DNA of 64,000 nucleotides from Achromobacter spanius (GCF_029637605.1 NZ_CP121261.1:5084001-5148000); one strand, 5' to 3'. Shown: positions 8,961-17,927, counted from the stretch's first letter. The notes: generated by a model not told the origin, from the sequence alone. Made by a program: numbers and translations.

Positions 8961-9108
8961 ACCCGACCCGCTGACCCATTCCGCCAGGGCTCGTAAGATG
9001 GGGCATGACCCCATCCCACGTAACCGAAGACGGTCTGCCGCCAGGCAAGACGGCCACGCTCGCGTGTGCGACGTCCACGGTTCTTTCAGACTACCCAAAG
9101 GGGTTGCC

Positions 9109-9696
9109 ATGACGGAAAAACATCACGAATCCGCCGCATCGCAGGCGGCCAACTTTGCCAACCAGTTCCTGATCGCCATGCCCGGCATGGTCGAAGGCAG
9201 CCTGGCCGGCTCGGTCATCTACGTGTGCGAACACACCGAACGCGGCGCGCTGGGCCTGGTCATCAACCGGCCCACCGACCTGACCCTGGGCACCTTGTTC
9301 GAGCGCATCGAATTGACGCTTGAAATCGGCCCGGTCAAAGACACGCTGGTTTATTTCGGCGGCCCGGTCCAGACCGACCGCGGCTTCGTGCTGCACGCGC
9401 CCGCCGGCGACTACAGTTCCAGCATCAAGATGGGCGCCATGGCGCTGACCACCTCGCGCGATGTGCTGCAAGCCGTGGCCGACGGCAATGGCCCCGCCCG
9501 CATGCTCGTCACGCTGGGTTACGCCGGCTGGGGCGCCGGGCAACTGGAAAGCGAAATGGGCCAGAATGCGTGGCTCAACGTGGGCGCCGACGACCACATC
9601 ATCTTCGACGTACCCGCCGAAGACCGCTACCCCGCCGCGCTCAAGCTGCTGGGCATTGATCCGGTCATGCTGGCGGGCGATGCGGGCCATGCCTGA
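9109..9696 (+). CDS. YqgE/AlgH family protein
   Basis: A 195-residue UPF0301 protein: FANQFLIAMPGM at the start, VIYVCEHTERGALGLVINRP, YFGGPVQTDRGFVLH, and the GYAGWGAGQLESEM motif. ATG 9109 follows AAAGGGG. The molecular function is unknown, although the family includes AlgH, implicated in alginate regulation in Pseudomonas. It overlaps ruvX by eight bases, a conserved gene pair in proteobacteria. Confidence 0.93.
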   Translation: MTEKHHESAASQAANFANQFLIAMPGMVEGSLAGSVIYVCEHTERGALGLVINRPTDLTLGTLFERIELTLEIGPVKDTLVYFGGPVQTDRGFVLHAPAGDYSSSIKMGAMALTTSRDVLQAVADGNGPARMLVTLGYAGWGAGQLESEMGQNAWLNVGADDHIIFDVPAEDRYPAALKLLGIDPVMLAGDAGHA

Positions 9697-10090
9697 AGAA
9701 ACACTGCTTGGGTTCGACTTTGGCGAAAAGAAGATCGGCATCGCCATCGGCAACACCCTGACGCGCCAGGCGCGCCCGCTGGAAATCATATTCAGTGAAA
9801 TTCGCGATGCGCGCTTTGGCCGCATCGCCGCGTTGTTGCAGGAATGGCAGCCCCATCGCGTGGTGGTGGGGCTGGCGCTGGATGCCGATGGCGGCGAACA
9901 GCCCGCCACCGCGCGCTGCCGACGTTTCGCCAATCAATTGCATGGCCGTTTCGGCATCGAGGTCGAGCTGGTGGACGAGCGCGGCTCCAGCATGGAAGCG
10001 CAGCGCCTTCTGGGCACGCACGCCGCCGATGACGCGATGGCGGCGGCTGTTATCCTGCAACGATATCTCGACACCCTGCCTGCCGCATAA
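9689..10090 (+). CDS. ruvX: Holliday junction resolvase-like protein RuvX (YqgF)
   Basis: A 133-residue RNase H-fold protein. LGFDFGEKKIGIAIGN carries the first acidic residue; VVVGLAL and VDERGSSMEA follow, and the late acidic pair is HAADDAMAAAVILQ. The family acts on 16S rRNA precursor processing or Holliday junctions. It starts within the yqgE end (overlap) and is followed by the pyr homologues. Confidence 0.93.
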   Translation: MPEETLLGFDFGEKKIGIAIGNTLTRQARPLEIIFSEIRDARFGRIAALLQEWQPHRVVVGLALDADGGEQPATARCRRFANQLHGRFGIEVELVDERGSSMEAQRLLGTHAADDAMAAAVILQRYLDTLPAA

Positions 10091-10112
10091 CGCGCATGGC
10101 CCGGCCTTTTCT

Positions 10113-11168
10113 ATGCTCAATCCGCAACTTGATCGCCGCGGCGAACTCATTCATCTGCTGACAACGGAAGGGCTGCCCAAGCGCCACGTCGAGCGCCTGC
10201 TGGACGCTGCCCGCGCCTGTGCGGCGGCGGGCGATGCCGGTTCCCCAGCAGCCGCCCCGACGCCCCACGCGCACGCCGCGCCATGCCCCGTTTTTCTATC
10301 CCTTGACGACGACCTTGCCGACCGCGACGCCTACGCCGCGCTGGCGACCCGGCTGTCGCTCTTGCCCGTGGTGCTGGACCCGCAGGATGAGCAGCACGCG
10401 CAAAACGGGCAAAGTGCACAGCGCGCGCAACACCCACAACACGCACAACACGCGCCCGACGTGCACGTCCCGTCCGGTGCGCCAGCCGGCACCGCGCATA
10501 TGGGCGACGCGCTGGCCGAGACGGTGGCGCGCTTGCAACCCGGCGTGCTGGTGCTGCGCCATGCGGCCAGCGGCGCCGCCCATTGCGCCGCCGCGCACGC
10601 CGCGCCGGGCCTGCGCGTTATCAATGCGGGTGACGGTTCGCATGCGGACCCCTTGCCCGCCCTGGCACTGATACAGGCCATGCTGCACGCCAAGCAAGAC
10701 CTGACGAATCTGGCCGTGACCTTGGTGGGCGATATCCGGCATTCGCGCGTAGCGCGTTCGGTCATCCACGCCATGACGACGCTGGGCGTGCCCGAGGTGC
10801 GCGTGGTGGCGCCGCGCACGCTGCTGCCCGAAGGCCTGCCGCAGTTGGGCGTGCGCGAATGCGCGACCCTGCACGACGGGCTGCAAGCGGCCGACGTCAT
10901 CATCGTGCTGCCCTTGCAGGTGGAACGCATCAGTGGCGCGCTGCTGCCGTCCGCGCGTGAATACGCCCATGCCTATGGCCTGACCCCCGCCACGCTGGCC
11001 GGCGCCAAGCCGGATGCGCTGCTCTTGCCCGGCGGCGCGCTGACCCCGGGCGTGGAAGTGGATGGCGACGTGGCCGCCGGCCTGCCGCCCGTGCAGGCGC
11101 AATTGGCCGACCTGGAACAACACCTGCGCCTGGCCGCCTTGAGCGTGCTGGCCGGAGATGCCCCATGA
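10113..11168 (+). CDS. Aspartate carbamoyltransferase homologue, active-site motifs lost
   Basis: A 351-residue protein. The start MLNPQLDRRGELIHLLTTEGL, the middle VLRHAASGA and INAGDGSHADP, HSRVARS, TTLGVPEVRVVAP and SGALLPSAREYA show clear descent from PyrB. The carbamoyl-phosphate motif STRTR is replaced by LADRD, the SSxxKGE loop by a His/Gln-rich insert (HAQ repeats, about residues 92-116), HPTQAL by DPLPAL, LRLQxER by LPLQVER, and HPGPMNRG by LPGGALTPG. Catalysis is therefore very unlikely; a structural role with the neighbouring dihydroorotase homologue is possible. It overlaps the next gene by four bases. Confidence 0.88.
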   Translation: MLNPQLDRRGELIHLLTTEGLPKRHVERLLDAARACAAAGDAGSPAAAPTPHAHAAPCPVFLSLDDDLADRDAYAALATRLSLLPVVLDPQDEQHAQNGQSAQRAQHPQHAQHAPDVHVPSGAPAGTAHMGDALAETVARLQPGVLVLRHAASGAAHCAAAHAAPGLRVINAGDGSHADPLPALALIQAMLHAKQDLTNLAVTLVGDIRHSRVARSVIHAMTTLGVPEVRVVAPRTLLPEGLPQLGVRECATLHDGLQAADVIIVLPLQVERISGALLPSAREYAHAYGLTPATLAGAKPDALLLPGGALTPGVEVDGDVAAGLPPVQAQLADLEQHLRLAALSVLAGDAP

Positions 11169-12529
11169 GGCTGCATATTGCCAATGGCCGCCTGATCGAT
11201 CCCGCCAATGGGGTGGACGGGCCGCACGACCTTTTTCTGGCTGATGGCCGGGTGGCCGCGGTGGGCGCAGCGCCCGACGGCTTCCATGCCGATCGTGTGC
11301 TGGACGCAACCGGCCTGGCGGTATTGCCCGGCCTGGTGGACCTGTCCGCGCGCGTGGCACAGCCTGGCCACGCAACGGGCCTGGCGTTCGCGCCCGCCGA
11401 GTTGCGCGCGGCCTTGGCCGGCGGCGTAACTCGGCTGGTGATGCCGCCAGACGCCGCGTCGGATGACGCGCTGGACGAGCCCGGCAAGGTCGACGCCTTG
11501 ACGCGCCAGATGGAAGCCGGCCAACCCCGCATCCATCCGCTGGGCGCGATGACGGTGGGTCTGGCGGGCGAGACGCTGACGGAAATGGGCCTGCTCGCGC
11601 AAGCCGGTTGCCTGGCCTATGCGCAAGGCGAGCACGGCATCGCGGACACGCGCGTGCTGTGGGGCGCGATGCGCTATGCCAGCGGGCTGGGCTACACGCT
11701 GTGGCTGCGTCCGCAGGACCCCTGGCTGGCCCAGGGCGCCGTTGCCGCCAGCGGCGCGTACGCCGAACGCCTGGGCCTGGAAGGCCTGCCACCGCAAGCC
11801 GAGACGGTGGCCCTGAACACCATCTTCGAACTGCAACGGGCCACCGGCGCGCGCGTGCACCTGACCCGCCTGTCCACCGCGCCCGGGCTGGCACTGCTGC
11901 GCGCCGCAAGGCGTGAGGGCCTGGCGGTAACGGCGGACGTGTCAGCGCACAACCTGCACCTGACCGATGTCGATATCGGTTTCTTCGACACGCACTTCCA
12001 CCTGCAACCGCCGCTGCGCGGCCAGCGCGACCGCGACGCCATCCAGGCGGCGCTGGCCGAAGGGCTGGTCCAGGCGCTGTGTTCGGATCACACACCCGTG
12101 GACAAGCACGGCAAGGCGGCGCCGTTTCCCGTGTCCACCCCTGGCGCGACGGCCCTGGAACTGCTGCTGTCGCTGACCTTGAAATGGGCGCGTGACCATC
12201 GCGTGCCGCTGGCCGACGCGCTGGCTCGGGTCACGTCGGGGCCGGGTGCGGTACTCAGTGGCATAAGCAGCGGCAACAGCAGTGGCAGCAGCAGCGGCAA
12301 CAGCAGTGGCACAAGCAGTGGCACAAGCAACCCCGCCGCGCAGGCCGGCCAGTTGGGCGTGGGCGCGCCCGCCGACGCCTGCCTGGTGGACCTGGATGCC
12401 GAATGGCTGGTGACCCCCACGGCGCTGCAAAGCCGCAGCCCGCATACGCCGTTCGCGGGTATGATGCTGCCCGGTCGGGTACGCGCCACCGTGGTCGGTG
12501 GCCAACTGGCCTGGGAGACCTCAGTTTGA
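11165..12529 (+). CDS. Non-catalytic dihydroorotase homologue (PyrC'-like)
   Basis: A 454-residue amidohydrolase-fold protein with the dihydroorotase frame: ANGRLIDPANG, LPGLVDL, VHLTRLST and CSDHTPVDKHGK. The metal-binding HxH that should follow PGLVDL reads SAR, so the binuclear zinc centre is broken. This is as known for PyrC' proteins, which in Pseudomonas support the ATCase as inactive subunits. Near the C-terminus a Ser/Gly/Asn/Thr repeat (12255-12331) interrupts the fold. It overlaps the upstream pyrB homologue by four bases and plsC by four bases. Confidence 0.88.
   Translation: MRLHIANGRLIDPANGVDGPHDLFLADGRVAAVGAAPDGFHADRVLDATGLAVLPGLVDLSARVAQPGHATGLAFAPAELRAALAGGVTRLVMPPDAASDDALDEPGKVDALTRQMEAGQPRIHPLGAMTVGLAGETLTEMGLLAQAGCLAYAQGEHGIADTRVLWGAMRYASGLGYTLWLRPQDPWLAQGAVAASGAYAERLGLEGLPPQAETVALNTIFELQRATGARVHLTRLSTAPGLALLRAARREGLAVTADVSAHNLHLTDVDIGFFDTHFHLQPPLRGQRDRDAIQAALAEGLVQALCSDHTPVDKHGKAAPFPVSTPGATALELLLSLTLKWARDHRVPLADALARVTSGPGAVLSGISSGNSSGSSSGNSSGTSSGTSNPAAQAGQLGVGAPADACLVDLDAEWLVTPTALQSRSPHTPFAGMMLPGRVRATVVGGQLAWETSV
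12255..12331. repeat. 12-bp tandem repeat coding Ser-Ser-Gly-X
   Basis: About six units of a 12-bp sequence of type AGCAGTGGCACA, coding xSSG repeats (SGNSSGSSSGNSSG...). It keeps the frame and is probably variable by slippage. Confidence 0.85.
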
Positions 12530-13266
12530 AACTGCTGCGCTTTGTCTTACGGCTGGCCCTGGTGCTGCCTCTGATTGTGTTTGGCTTGTTTTGCGTGGGG
12601 CTGGTCTACCCCTTCATCCGCCCGCGAAGCCGGGCCTGGCTGAACCGCTCGTGGTCGCGCGCGCTGATGGCGGCCTGCGGCGTGAAGGTGACCTTCAAGG
12701 GCGACCCGCGCATGAGCGGCCCGGTATTGCTGGTGGCCAACCACGTCTCCTGGATCGATATCTTCGTCCTGAATTCCGCGCGCCCCACGTCGTTTGTGGC
12801 CAAGAGCGAGATCCGTAAATGGCCCGTGATCGGCTGGTTGGTGGCGGGCGCGGGCACGCTCTTCATCGAACGCGGCCAACGCCACGCGGTACACGCCATG
12901 GGCGAAGCCATGCAAGCCCGCTTCAAGCTGGGCGACGCGGTCGGGCTGTTTCCAGAAGGCACGACGACGGAAGGCTTCGACCTGCTTCCCTTCCACGCCA
13001 GCCTGTTCGAACCGGCGCGTTCAGCCGCCGTGGAAATCCAACCCGTGGCCTTGCGGTTCCTGCGCGACGGCAAGCGCGACGGCTTCGCGGCGTTTGTCGG
13101 CGAAGAAAGCCTGGTGGCCAATCTTTGGCGCGTGCTGGGCGCGACGGGCTTGTCCGTCGAAGTGGTGTTTCTGCCGGTGTTGGCGGCAAGGCATCCGGAT
13201 GGCAGCTTGCCGACCCGGCTTGAGCTGTCGCATCAGGCGCGCGACGCGATTCTTGGTGCGCTGTAA
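12526..13266 (+). CDS. 1-acyl-sn-glycerol-3-phosphate acyltransferase (PlsC-like)
   Basis: A 246-residue membrane-associated acyltransferase. An N-terminal hydrophobic segment (residues 5-28) precedes the HxxxxD motif in NHVSWID and the FPEGTTTEG motif, both typical of LPLAT enzymes that acylate lysophosphatidate; IERGQRHAV lies between them. The TTG at 12526 overlaps the preceding TGA and puts the start just before the membrane segment; an upstream ATG would lie inside the pyrC' homologue. Substrate could also be a lysolipid such as a lyso-ornithine lipid. Confidence 0.88.
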   Translation: MKLLRFVLRLALVLPLIVFGLFCVGLVYPFIRPRSRAWLNRSWSRALMAACGVKVTFKGDPRMSGPVLLVANHVSWIDIFVLNSARPTSFVAKSEIRKWPVIGWLVAGAGTLFIERGQRHAVHAMGEAMQARFKLGDAVGLFPEGTTTEGFDLLPFHASLFEPARSAAVEIQPVALRFLRDGKRDGFAAFVGEESLVANLWRVLGATGLSVEVVFLPVLAARHPDGSLPTRLELSHQARDAILGAL

Positions 13267-13309
13267 AGCCAGGGTCTGAAACAGGAGGCTTAAGCTCGGC
13301 CTTCCCCCC

Positions 13310-14200
13310 CTACACCCCGCCGGAAAACTCGCAGCAGCTTTCCGCCAACTCCGCCACGCTTTCACAGAACGCCACGTCCGCGTCGCGGCGGAACATGGCG
13401 CTGTAGACCGATTGCGGCGGCGCGGTGCTGGTGCGCGCAATCACCAACTGTTTCTTGCTCACCATGTCCGCGAAATAATCGCGGGGCAGGCAACTGACGC
13501 CGAAGCCGGCGGCAGTCAAACCCGCCATGGCGATCAGGCTGTTGATCGTGAAGATATTGCTGTCCGGCGTGTGGGGCCGCAGCCACCCGTCATAGATCAT
13601 GTTCAAGCCCGACTCGCGGCTTTGGCGCAGCAGCGGCAGGCGCGCGATGTCGGCGGGTGTGTAGATGCGGCTGGCGTCGATCAGGTCAGAGCTGCCCATC
13701 CAGGCGAATTCCAGCCGTTGCAGCGCGACGACTTGCAGGTTCGGTTCCGCGAATTCCCCATGCAGGAACGCCATGTCCAACTGCCCCGCCTGCAAGCGCT
13801 TGAGCAGGTCCGCGCCCAAGTCGATGTGCGGTTCCAGCGTGATGCGCGGATAGTGCGCGCGCAGCAGGCGGATCAAGGCGGGCAGCCATGTCATGGCCGT
13901 GATCTCGGTAATGCCGAAACGGAAGGTGCCGGTCAGCGTGTGCTGGCCTTTTAGCCGCACCAGCAAGCGGTCGCGATGGCCCAGCATGTCTTCGGCAAGC
14001 GCATAAACCTCGTGGCCCCGCGCGGTCAGTTCGGCGCGATGGCCCGAGCGGTCGAACAGCGCCACGTTGAAGTCCGCCTCCAGTTCCTGGATGCGCTTGG
14101 TGATGGCCGATTGGGTCGTGTGCAGCTTCTGCGCCGACGCGGAAAACGTACCCAGCCGGACGGTCCAGTACAGGGCCTCGATTTGCTTGAACGTCAGCAT
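13310..14200 (-). CDS. LysR-family transcriptional regulator
   Basis: A 296-residue LysR protein: winged helix-turn-helix at residues 1-60 (FKQIEALYWTVRLGTFSASA, TTQSAITKRIQELE) and an effector-binding domain of the usual length. It is divergent from the rraA/aminotransferase/ABC operon and probably controls it in response to the imported compound or an intermediate. Confidence 0.93.
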   Translation of the reverse strand: MLTFKQIEALYWTVRLGTFSASAQKLHTTQSAITKRIQELEADFNVALFDRSGHRAELTARGHEVYALAEDMLGHRDRLLVRLKGQHTLTGTFRFGITEITAMTWLPALIRLLRAHYPRITLEPHIDLGADLLKRLQAGQLDMAFLHGEFAEPNLQVVALQRLEFAWMGSSDLIDASRIYTPADIARLPLLRQSRESGLNMIYDGWLRPHTPDSNIFTINSLIAMAGLTAAGFGVSCLPRDYFADMVSKKQLVIARTSTAPPQSVYSAMFRRDADVAFCESVAELAESCCEFSGGV

Positions 14201-14414
14201 GCGGGGTACCGCGTCGTAGAGATGTTCATTCCGAAATTTCCGCCTAGGGCTAACCCCTATATTCCAAAAATTGATGAAGCTCGTGGAAATTTAATCCCTT
14301 TTTCTGAAAACGAAAAGCTCGCAACATGCCATCTGATTGTTCACCCGGCCAGCCTGCATCCTGAAAAAACCACAGGTTTGCCGGCGGCTACCGACCCAGG
14401 AACTGCAGATCGTC
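14201..14414. promoter_or_regulatory. Divergent promoter region, LysR gene / RraA operon
   Basis: An AT-rich 214-base spacer between the divergent starts. AAATTTCC at 14234-14241 and its inverse GGAAATTT at 14285-14292 may mark regulator contacts, but the 43-base spacing makes this weak. No clear T-N11-A box was picked. Confidence 0.4.
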
Positions 14415-15089
14415 ATGGCCACTATTCTTACCGGCGCCCGCCAATTGCCGGCTTCCCCCGTTGCTCCCGCCGCCATTCTTGAAGCGCTTGCCGGCATCGT
14501 CACGCCCCATCTTAGCGACAACCTGGCGCGCCGCGAGGGCATCTCCGGCCTGCACCGCTACAACGGCAGCGGCAAGCTCGTGGGCACCGCGCTGACGGTC
14601 AAGACGCGCCCGGGCGACAACCTGATGATCTACAAGGCCATGGTGCAGATCCAGCCCGGCCACGTGCTGGTGGTGGATGCGGGCGGCGACCTGTCCAACG
14701 CCGTGCTTGGCGAAATCATGAAGCGCTACCTGCAAGTGCACGGCTGCGCTGGCGTGGTGGTGGACGGAGCCATCCGCGACGTGGCGGCGTTTGAAGCCGA
14801 CAGCTTCCCCTGCTATGCGCGCGGCCACATCCATCGCGGCCCCTACAAGGATGGCCCCGGCGAGGTCAACGTGCCCGTGTCGATTGGCGGGCAGGTGATC
14901 AACCCCGGCGACATCATCGTGGGCGACGAGGACGGCCTGGTCTGCTTTGCCGCATCCGACGCGGAAAGCCTGATTGCCGCCGCGCACGCGCATGCGGCCA
15001 AGGAAGAACGCATCATGGCCGAGATCGCCAAGGGCGATAAGACGCAAAGCTGGATGCAGGCCGCCTTTGCCGCCAAGGGGCTGGCATGA
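14415..15089 (+). CDS. RraA-family aldolase-like protein
   Basis: A 224-residue RraA/HMG-aldolase family protein. It has VVDAGGDLSNAVLGE and then VVVDGAIRDV, giving the acidic-x20-Arg-Asp pattern (Glu of GEIM, Arg-Asp of AIRD) that binds metal and pyruvate in 4-hydroxy-4-methyl-2-oxoglutarate aldolases. This argues for an enzyme rather than an RNase E inhibitor. The next gene is an aminotransferase that could feed it a 2-oxo acid. It overlaps that gene by four bases (ATGA). Confidence 0.85.
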   Translation: MATILTGARQLPASPVAPAAILEALAGIVTPHLSDNLARREGISGLHRYNGSGKLVGTALTVKTRPGDNLMIYKAMVQIQPGHVLVVDAGGDLSNAVLGEIMKRYLQVHGCAGVVVDGAIRDVAAFEADSFPCYARGHIHRGPYKDGPGEVNVPVSIGGQVINPGDIIVGDEDGLVCFAASDAESLIAAAHAHAAKEERIMAEIAKGDKTQSWMQAAFAAKGLA

Positions 15090-16303
15090 GCGCCGCCGAC
15101 ACCGCCTTCCTGGCCGAACGCGCCCGCGCCATCAAGCCATCGCCCAGCATGGCCGCCAAAACGCGCGTGGACCAGTTGCGCGCCGAGGGCCGCGACATCA
15201 TCGACTTCACCGTGGGCGAACCCGACCTGCCCACACCCGCGCACATTGTGCAGGCGGGCATCGACGCACTGAACAGCGGCGACATCCGCTACACCGCGTC
15301 CGCCGGCGCCAAGCCGCTGCTGGAAGCCGTGCGCGCCAAGTTCCAGCGCGAAAACGGCCTGGACTACGGGCTGGACGAGCTGATCGTCGGCGTGGGCGCC
15401 AAGCAGTTGATCTTCACCGCGCTGGCCGCCACCGTGCAGGCCGGCGACGAAGTCATCATTCCCGCGCCGTACTGGGTGTCGTACCCGGACATGGTGCTGG
15501 TCAACGATGGCACGCCCGTGGTGCTGGCCTGCCCTGAAGCCGATGGCTTCAAGCTCACGCCACAAGGGCTGGAACAAGCCATCACGCCGCGCACGAAATG
15601 GGTGCTGCTGAATACGCCCAGCAATCCCACCGGCGCCATGTACAGCGTGGACGAACTGCGCGCCCTGGGCGAGGTGCTGGCGCGCCATCCCCACGTGTGG
15701 GTGATGACGGACGAAATCTATGAACACCTGGCTTACGGCGACGCGCGCCACGCGTCGCCCGCCACAGTGGTGCCGGCGTTGGCCGGCCGCACGCTGACGA
15801 TCAATGGCGTGTCCAAGGCCTACGCCATGACCGGCTGGCGCCTGGGTTACGCGGGCGGTCCCAAGCCGCTGATCAAGGCCATGGCCACGCTGATCTCGCA
15901 AAGCACCAGCTGTGTCAGCGCCATCAGCCAAGCTGCCGCGCGCGTGGCCTTGACCGCCGACCAGCGCTGCGTCAGCGATGCCGCCGCCGTGTTCCACGCG
16001 CGCCGCGACCGCATCGTGGCCTTGCTGAACGCGGTGCCGGGCATCCGCTGCCCCGAGCCGCAGGGCGCGTTCTATGTCTATCCGTCGGTTGAAGGCCTGC
16101 TGGGCAAGCGCACGCCGGCCGGGCGCGTGCTGCAAAGCGATCTGGACGTGGTGATGTACCTGTTGGACGAGGCCGGTGTTGCCGTGCTGGACGGCGCGGC
16201 CTATGGCTTGTCGCCCTACTTGCGGCTGAGCTTCGCCACGTCGATGGAGAACATCGAAGAAGGATGCCGCCGTATCAACAGCGCCTGCGCGGCGCTGCGT
16301 TGA
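15086..16303 (+). CDS. Class I/II PLP-dependent aminotransferase (AspC-like)
   Basis: A 405-residue fold-type I aminotransferase. It has VGEPDLPTP, the NTPSNPTGAMY motif, MTDEIYEHLAYGD, the PLP-lysine motif NGVSKAYAMTGWRLGY and, near the end, LRLSFATS with the carboxylate-binding Arg. The family converts amino acids to 2-oxo acids using 2-oxoglutarate or oxaloacetate. Placed between an RraA-type aldolase and an amino acid importer, it likely acts on the imported amino acid. Confidence 0.93.
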   Translation: MSAADTAFLAERARAIKPSPSMAAKTRVDQLRAEGRDIIDFTVGEPDLPTPAHIVQAGIDALNSGDIRYTASAGAKPLLEAVRAKFQRENGLDYGLDELIVGVGAKQLIFTALAATVQAGDEVIIPAPYWVSYPDMVLVNDGTPVVLACPEADGFKLTPQGLEQAITPRTKWVLLNTPSNPTGAMYSVDELRALGEVLARHPHVWVMTDEIYEHLAYGDARHASPATVVPALAGRTLTINGVSKAYAMTGWRLGYAGGPKPLIKAMATLISQSTSCVSAISQAAARVALTADQRCVSDAAAVFHARRDRIVALLNAVPGIRCPEPQGAFYVYPSVEGLLGKRTPAGRVLQSDLDVVMYLLDEAGVAVLDGAAYGLSPYLRLSFATSMENIEEGCRRINSACAALR

Positions 16304-16321
16304 TCGCTCTTTTTTTTGGCT

Positions 16322-16349
16322 GTACCCATACCTGGCAGTACCCATACCT
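16322..16349. repeat. Direct repeat upstream of the ABC binding-protein gene
   Basis: GTACCCATACCT occurs at 16322-16333 and 16338-16349 (16-bp period) in the 65-base gap between the aminotransferase and the binding-protein gene. It may be a regulatory site or a small duplication. Confidence 0.7.
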
Positions 16350-16368
16350 ATATTCAAGGGGAATTACC

Positions 16369-17196
16369 ATGAAGACCACCATTGCATCTTTCGTTGCCGC
16401 CGTCGGCCTGGCCGCCACGCTGGCGCCCGCCGCGCATGCGGACACCGTGCAAGACATCAAGGCGCGCGGCAAATTCATCTGCGGCACCATGGGCACGGCC
16501 GAGCCCTTCAGCTTCCAGGACCCGAAGACCCGCGCGGTGGTCGGCTACGAAGTCGATATGTGCCAGGCCGTGGCCGACAGCCTGGGCGTGCCGCTGGAAC
16601 TGAAGCTGATCGCCGTCGAGGCCCGCATTCCCGAGCTGATCGCCGGCCGCGTCGACGTGGTGGCCGCCAACCTGGGCTGGAGCCCCGACCGCGCGAAGCA
16701 GATCGACTATTCGCACCAGCATTTCGTGAGCCTGCAAAAGATCCTGGCGCGCGAGTCCGAGAAAGACGTGAACGCGCCTGCCGACCTGGCGGGCAAGCGC
16801 GTGAGCGCCGTGCGCGGATCGTCCTCGGAGCAGGGCGCGCGCAAGAACATCCCGAACGTGGATACGGTGACGTTCAAAGACCCCAGCGGCGCGTTCCTGG
16901 CGCTGCAACAGGGCAAGGTCAGCGGCTTTGTTGCGTCGGAAATGATGCTGGTGAAGCTTCAGCAGCAGGCCGCTGGCAGCGCGGTGCCGGTGAAGATTCT
17001 GCAACCGGCGCTGTTCGTCGAACCCTGGGGCATGGGCGTGCGCAAGGGTGACACCGCCATGCTGAACCAGGTGAACAAGGTGCTGGACGGCATGGAAGCT
17101 TCCGGCCAGGCCACCAAGCTGTTCGACAAGTGGTTCGGCGCGGGCACGCAGTTCAACCTGAAGCGCGACTTCCGCATCGAAGCCATCAAGGGTTGA
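16369..17196 (+). CDS. Polar amino acid ABC transporter, periplasmic binding protein
   Basis: A 275-residue SBP_bac_3 family protein. Residues 1-24 are a signal peptide ending AHA. The mature part has GKFICGTMGTAEPFSF, VGYEVDMCQAVAD, LIAVEARIPELIAGRVDVVAANLGWSP and WFGAGTQ, the pattern of GltI/HisJ-type proteins that bind polar amino acids. It is followed by two permeases and an ATPase, a complete importer. GGGGAATTACC precedes ATG 16369. Confidence 0.93.
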   Translation: MKTTIASFVAAVGLAATLAPAAHADTVQDIKARGKFICGTMGTAEPFSFQDPKTRAVVGYEVDMCQAVADSLGVPLELKLIAVEARIPELIAGRVDVVAANLGWSPDRAKQIDYSHQHFVSLQKILARESEKDVNAPADLAGKRVSAVRGSSSEQGARKNIPNVDTVTFKDPSGAFLALQQGKVSGFVASEMMLVKLQQQAAGSAVPVKILQPALFVEPWGMGVRKGDTAMLNQVNKVLDGMEASGQATKLFDKWFGAGTQFNLKRDFRIEAIKG

Positions 17197-17224
17197 TGCG
17201 CGACACGCGCTGGAGCCTCGTTCG

Positions 17225-17926
17225 ATGCACTACGTTTTCGACTTCAGCGCCATTTTCCAAGGCGAGTACCCGGACTGGCTGCTCAGGGGGTTGATCACCA
17301 CCCTGGCGCTGGCCGGGCTGGCCTGGATTCTGGCGTTCTGCCTGGGCAGCCTGCTGGCGGTGATCCGCCTGACGGGCTCGCCCGTGGCCAATGCGGTGAT
17401 CGCGGTGTATGTCGCGTTCCACCGCAACGTGCCCATGCTGGTACACATCCTGTTCTGGTACTTCGGCGTGCCGGCGTTGCTGCCGCAAGCCTTAAGTGAT
17501 TGGCTCAACAGCCACGGCAGTGAATTCATCATGTCGTGCATCGCGATCGGGCTGGTGATGTCGGCCTACATCTGTGAAGACCTGCGCAGCGCCGTGCGCG
17601 GCATTCCGCCGGGGCAGGTGGAAGCATCGCGCGCGCTGGGCCTGAGCTTTCTGCGCACCATGCGCTGCGTGGTGCTGCCGCAGGCGTTTCGCATCGCGAT
17701 CCCGCCGCTGCTGAACCAGACCCTGCTGCTGTTGAAGAACACCAGCCTGGCGATGGCGATCGGCGTGACGGAACTGACGGCGGCGGGGCGCGAGATCGAG
17801 AACTACACGTTCCGCACCTTCGAGGCCTATGCAGTGGTGACGGTCATCTATCTGTTGCTGTCGTTCCTGATCATGGGCGGTGGCGCGATCTTGCAACGAC
17901 GTTATCGTCCGCTGGGGGCGCGCTGA
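17225..17926 (+). CDS. Polar amino acid ABC transporter permease 1
   Basis: A 233-residue HisM/HisQ-type membrane protein with about five hydrophobic segments. The EAA loop that contacts the ATPase is visible as [23 protein letters not shown]. It lies 28 bases after the binding-protein gene and one base before the second permease gene. Confidence 0.93.
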   Translation: MHYVFDFSAIFQGEYPDWLLRGLITTLALAGLAWILAFCLGSLLAVIRLTGSPVANAVIAVYVAFHRNVPMLVHILFWYFGVPALLPQALSDWLNSHGSEFIMSCIAIGLVMSAYICEDLRSAVRGIPPGQVEASRALGLSFLRTMRCVVLPQAFRIAIPPLLNQTLLLLKNTSLAMAIGVTELTAAGREIENYTFRTFEAYAVVTVIYLLLSFLIMGGGAILQRRYRPLGAR

Positions 17927-17927
17927 G

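Noticed and set aside
10113..11168. Functional pyrB
   Set aside because: Five active-site motifs are altered, so the gene symbol was withheld.
14415..15089. RNase E inhibitor RraA
   Set aside because: The acidic-x20-Arg-Asp site and the metabolic neighbours fit an aldolase better.
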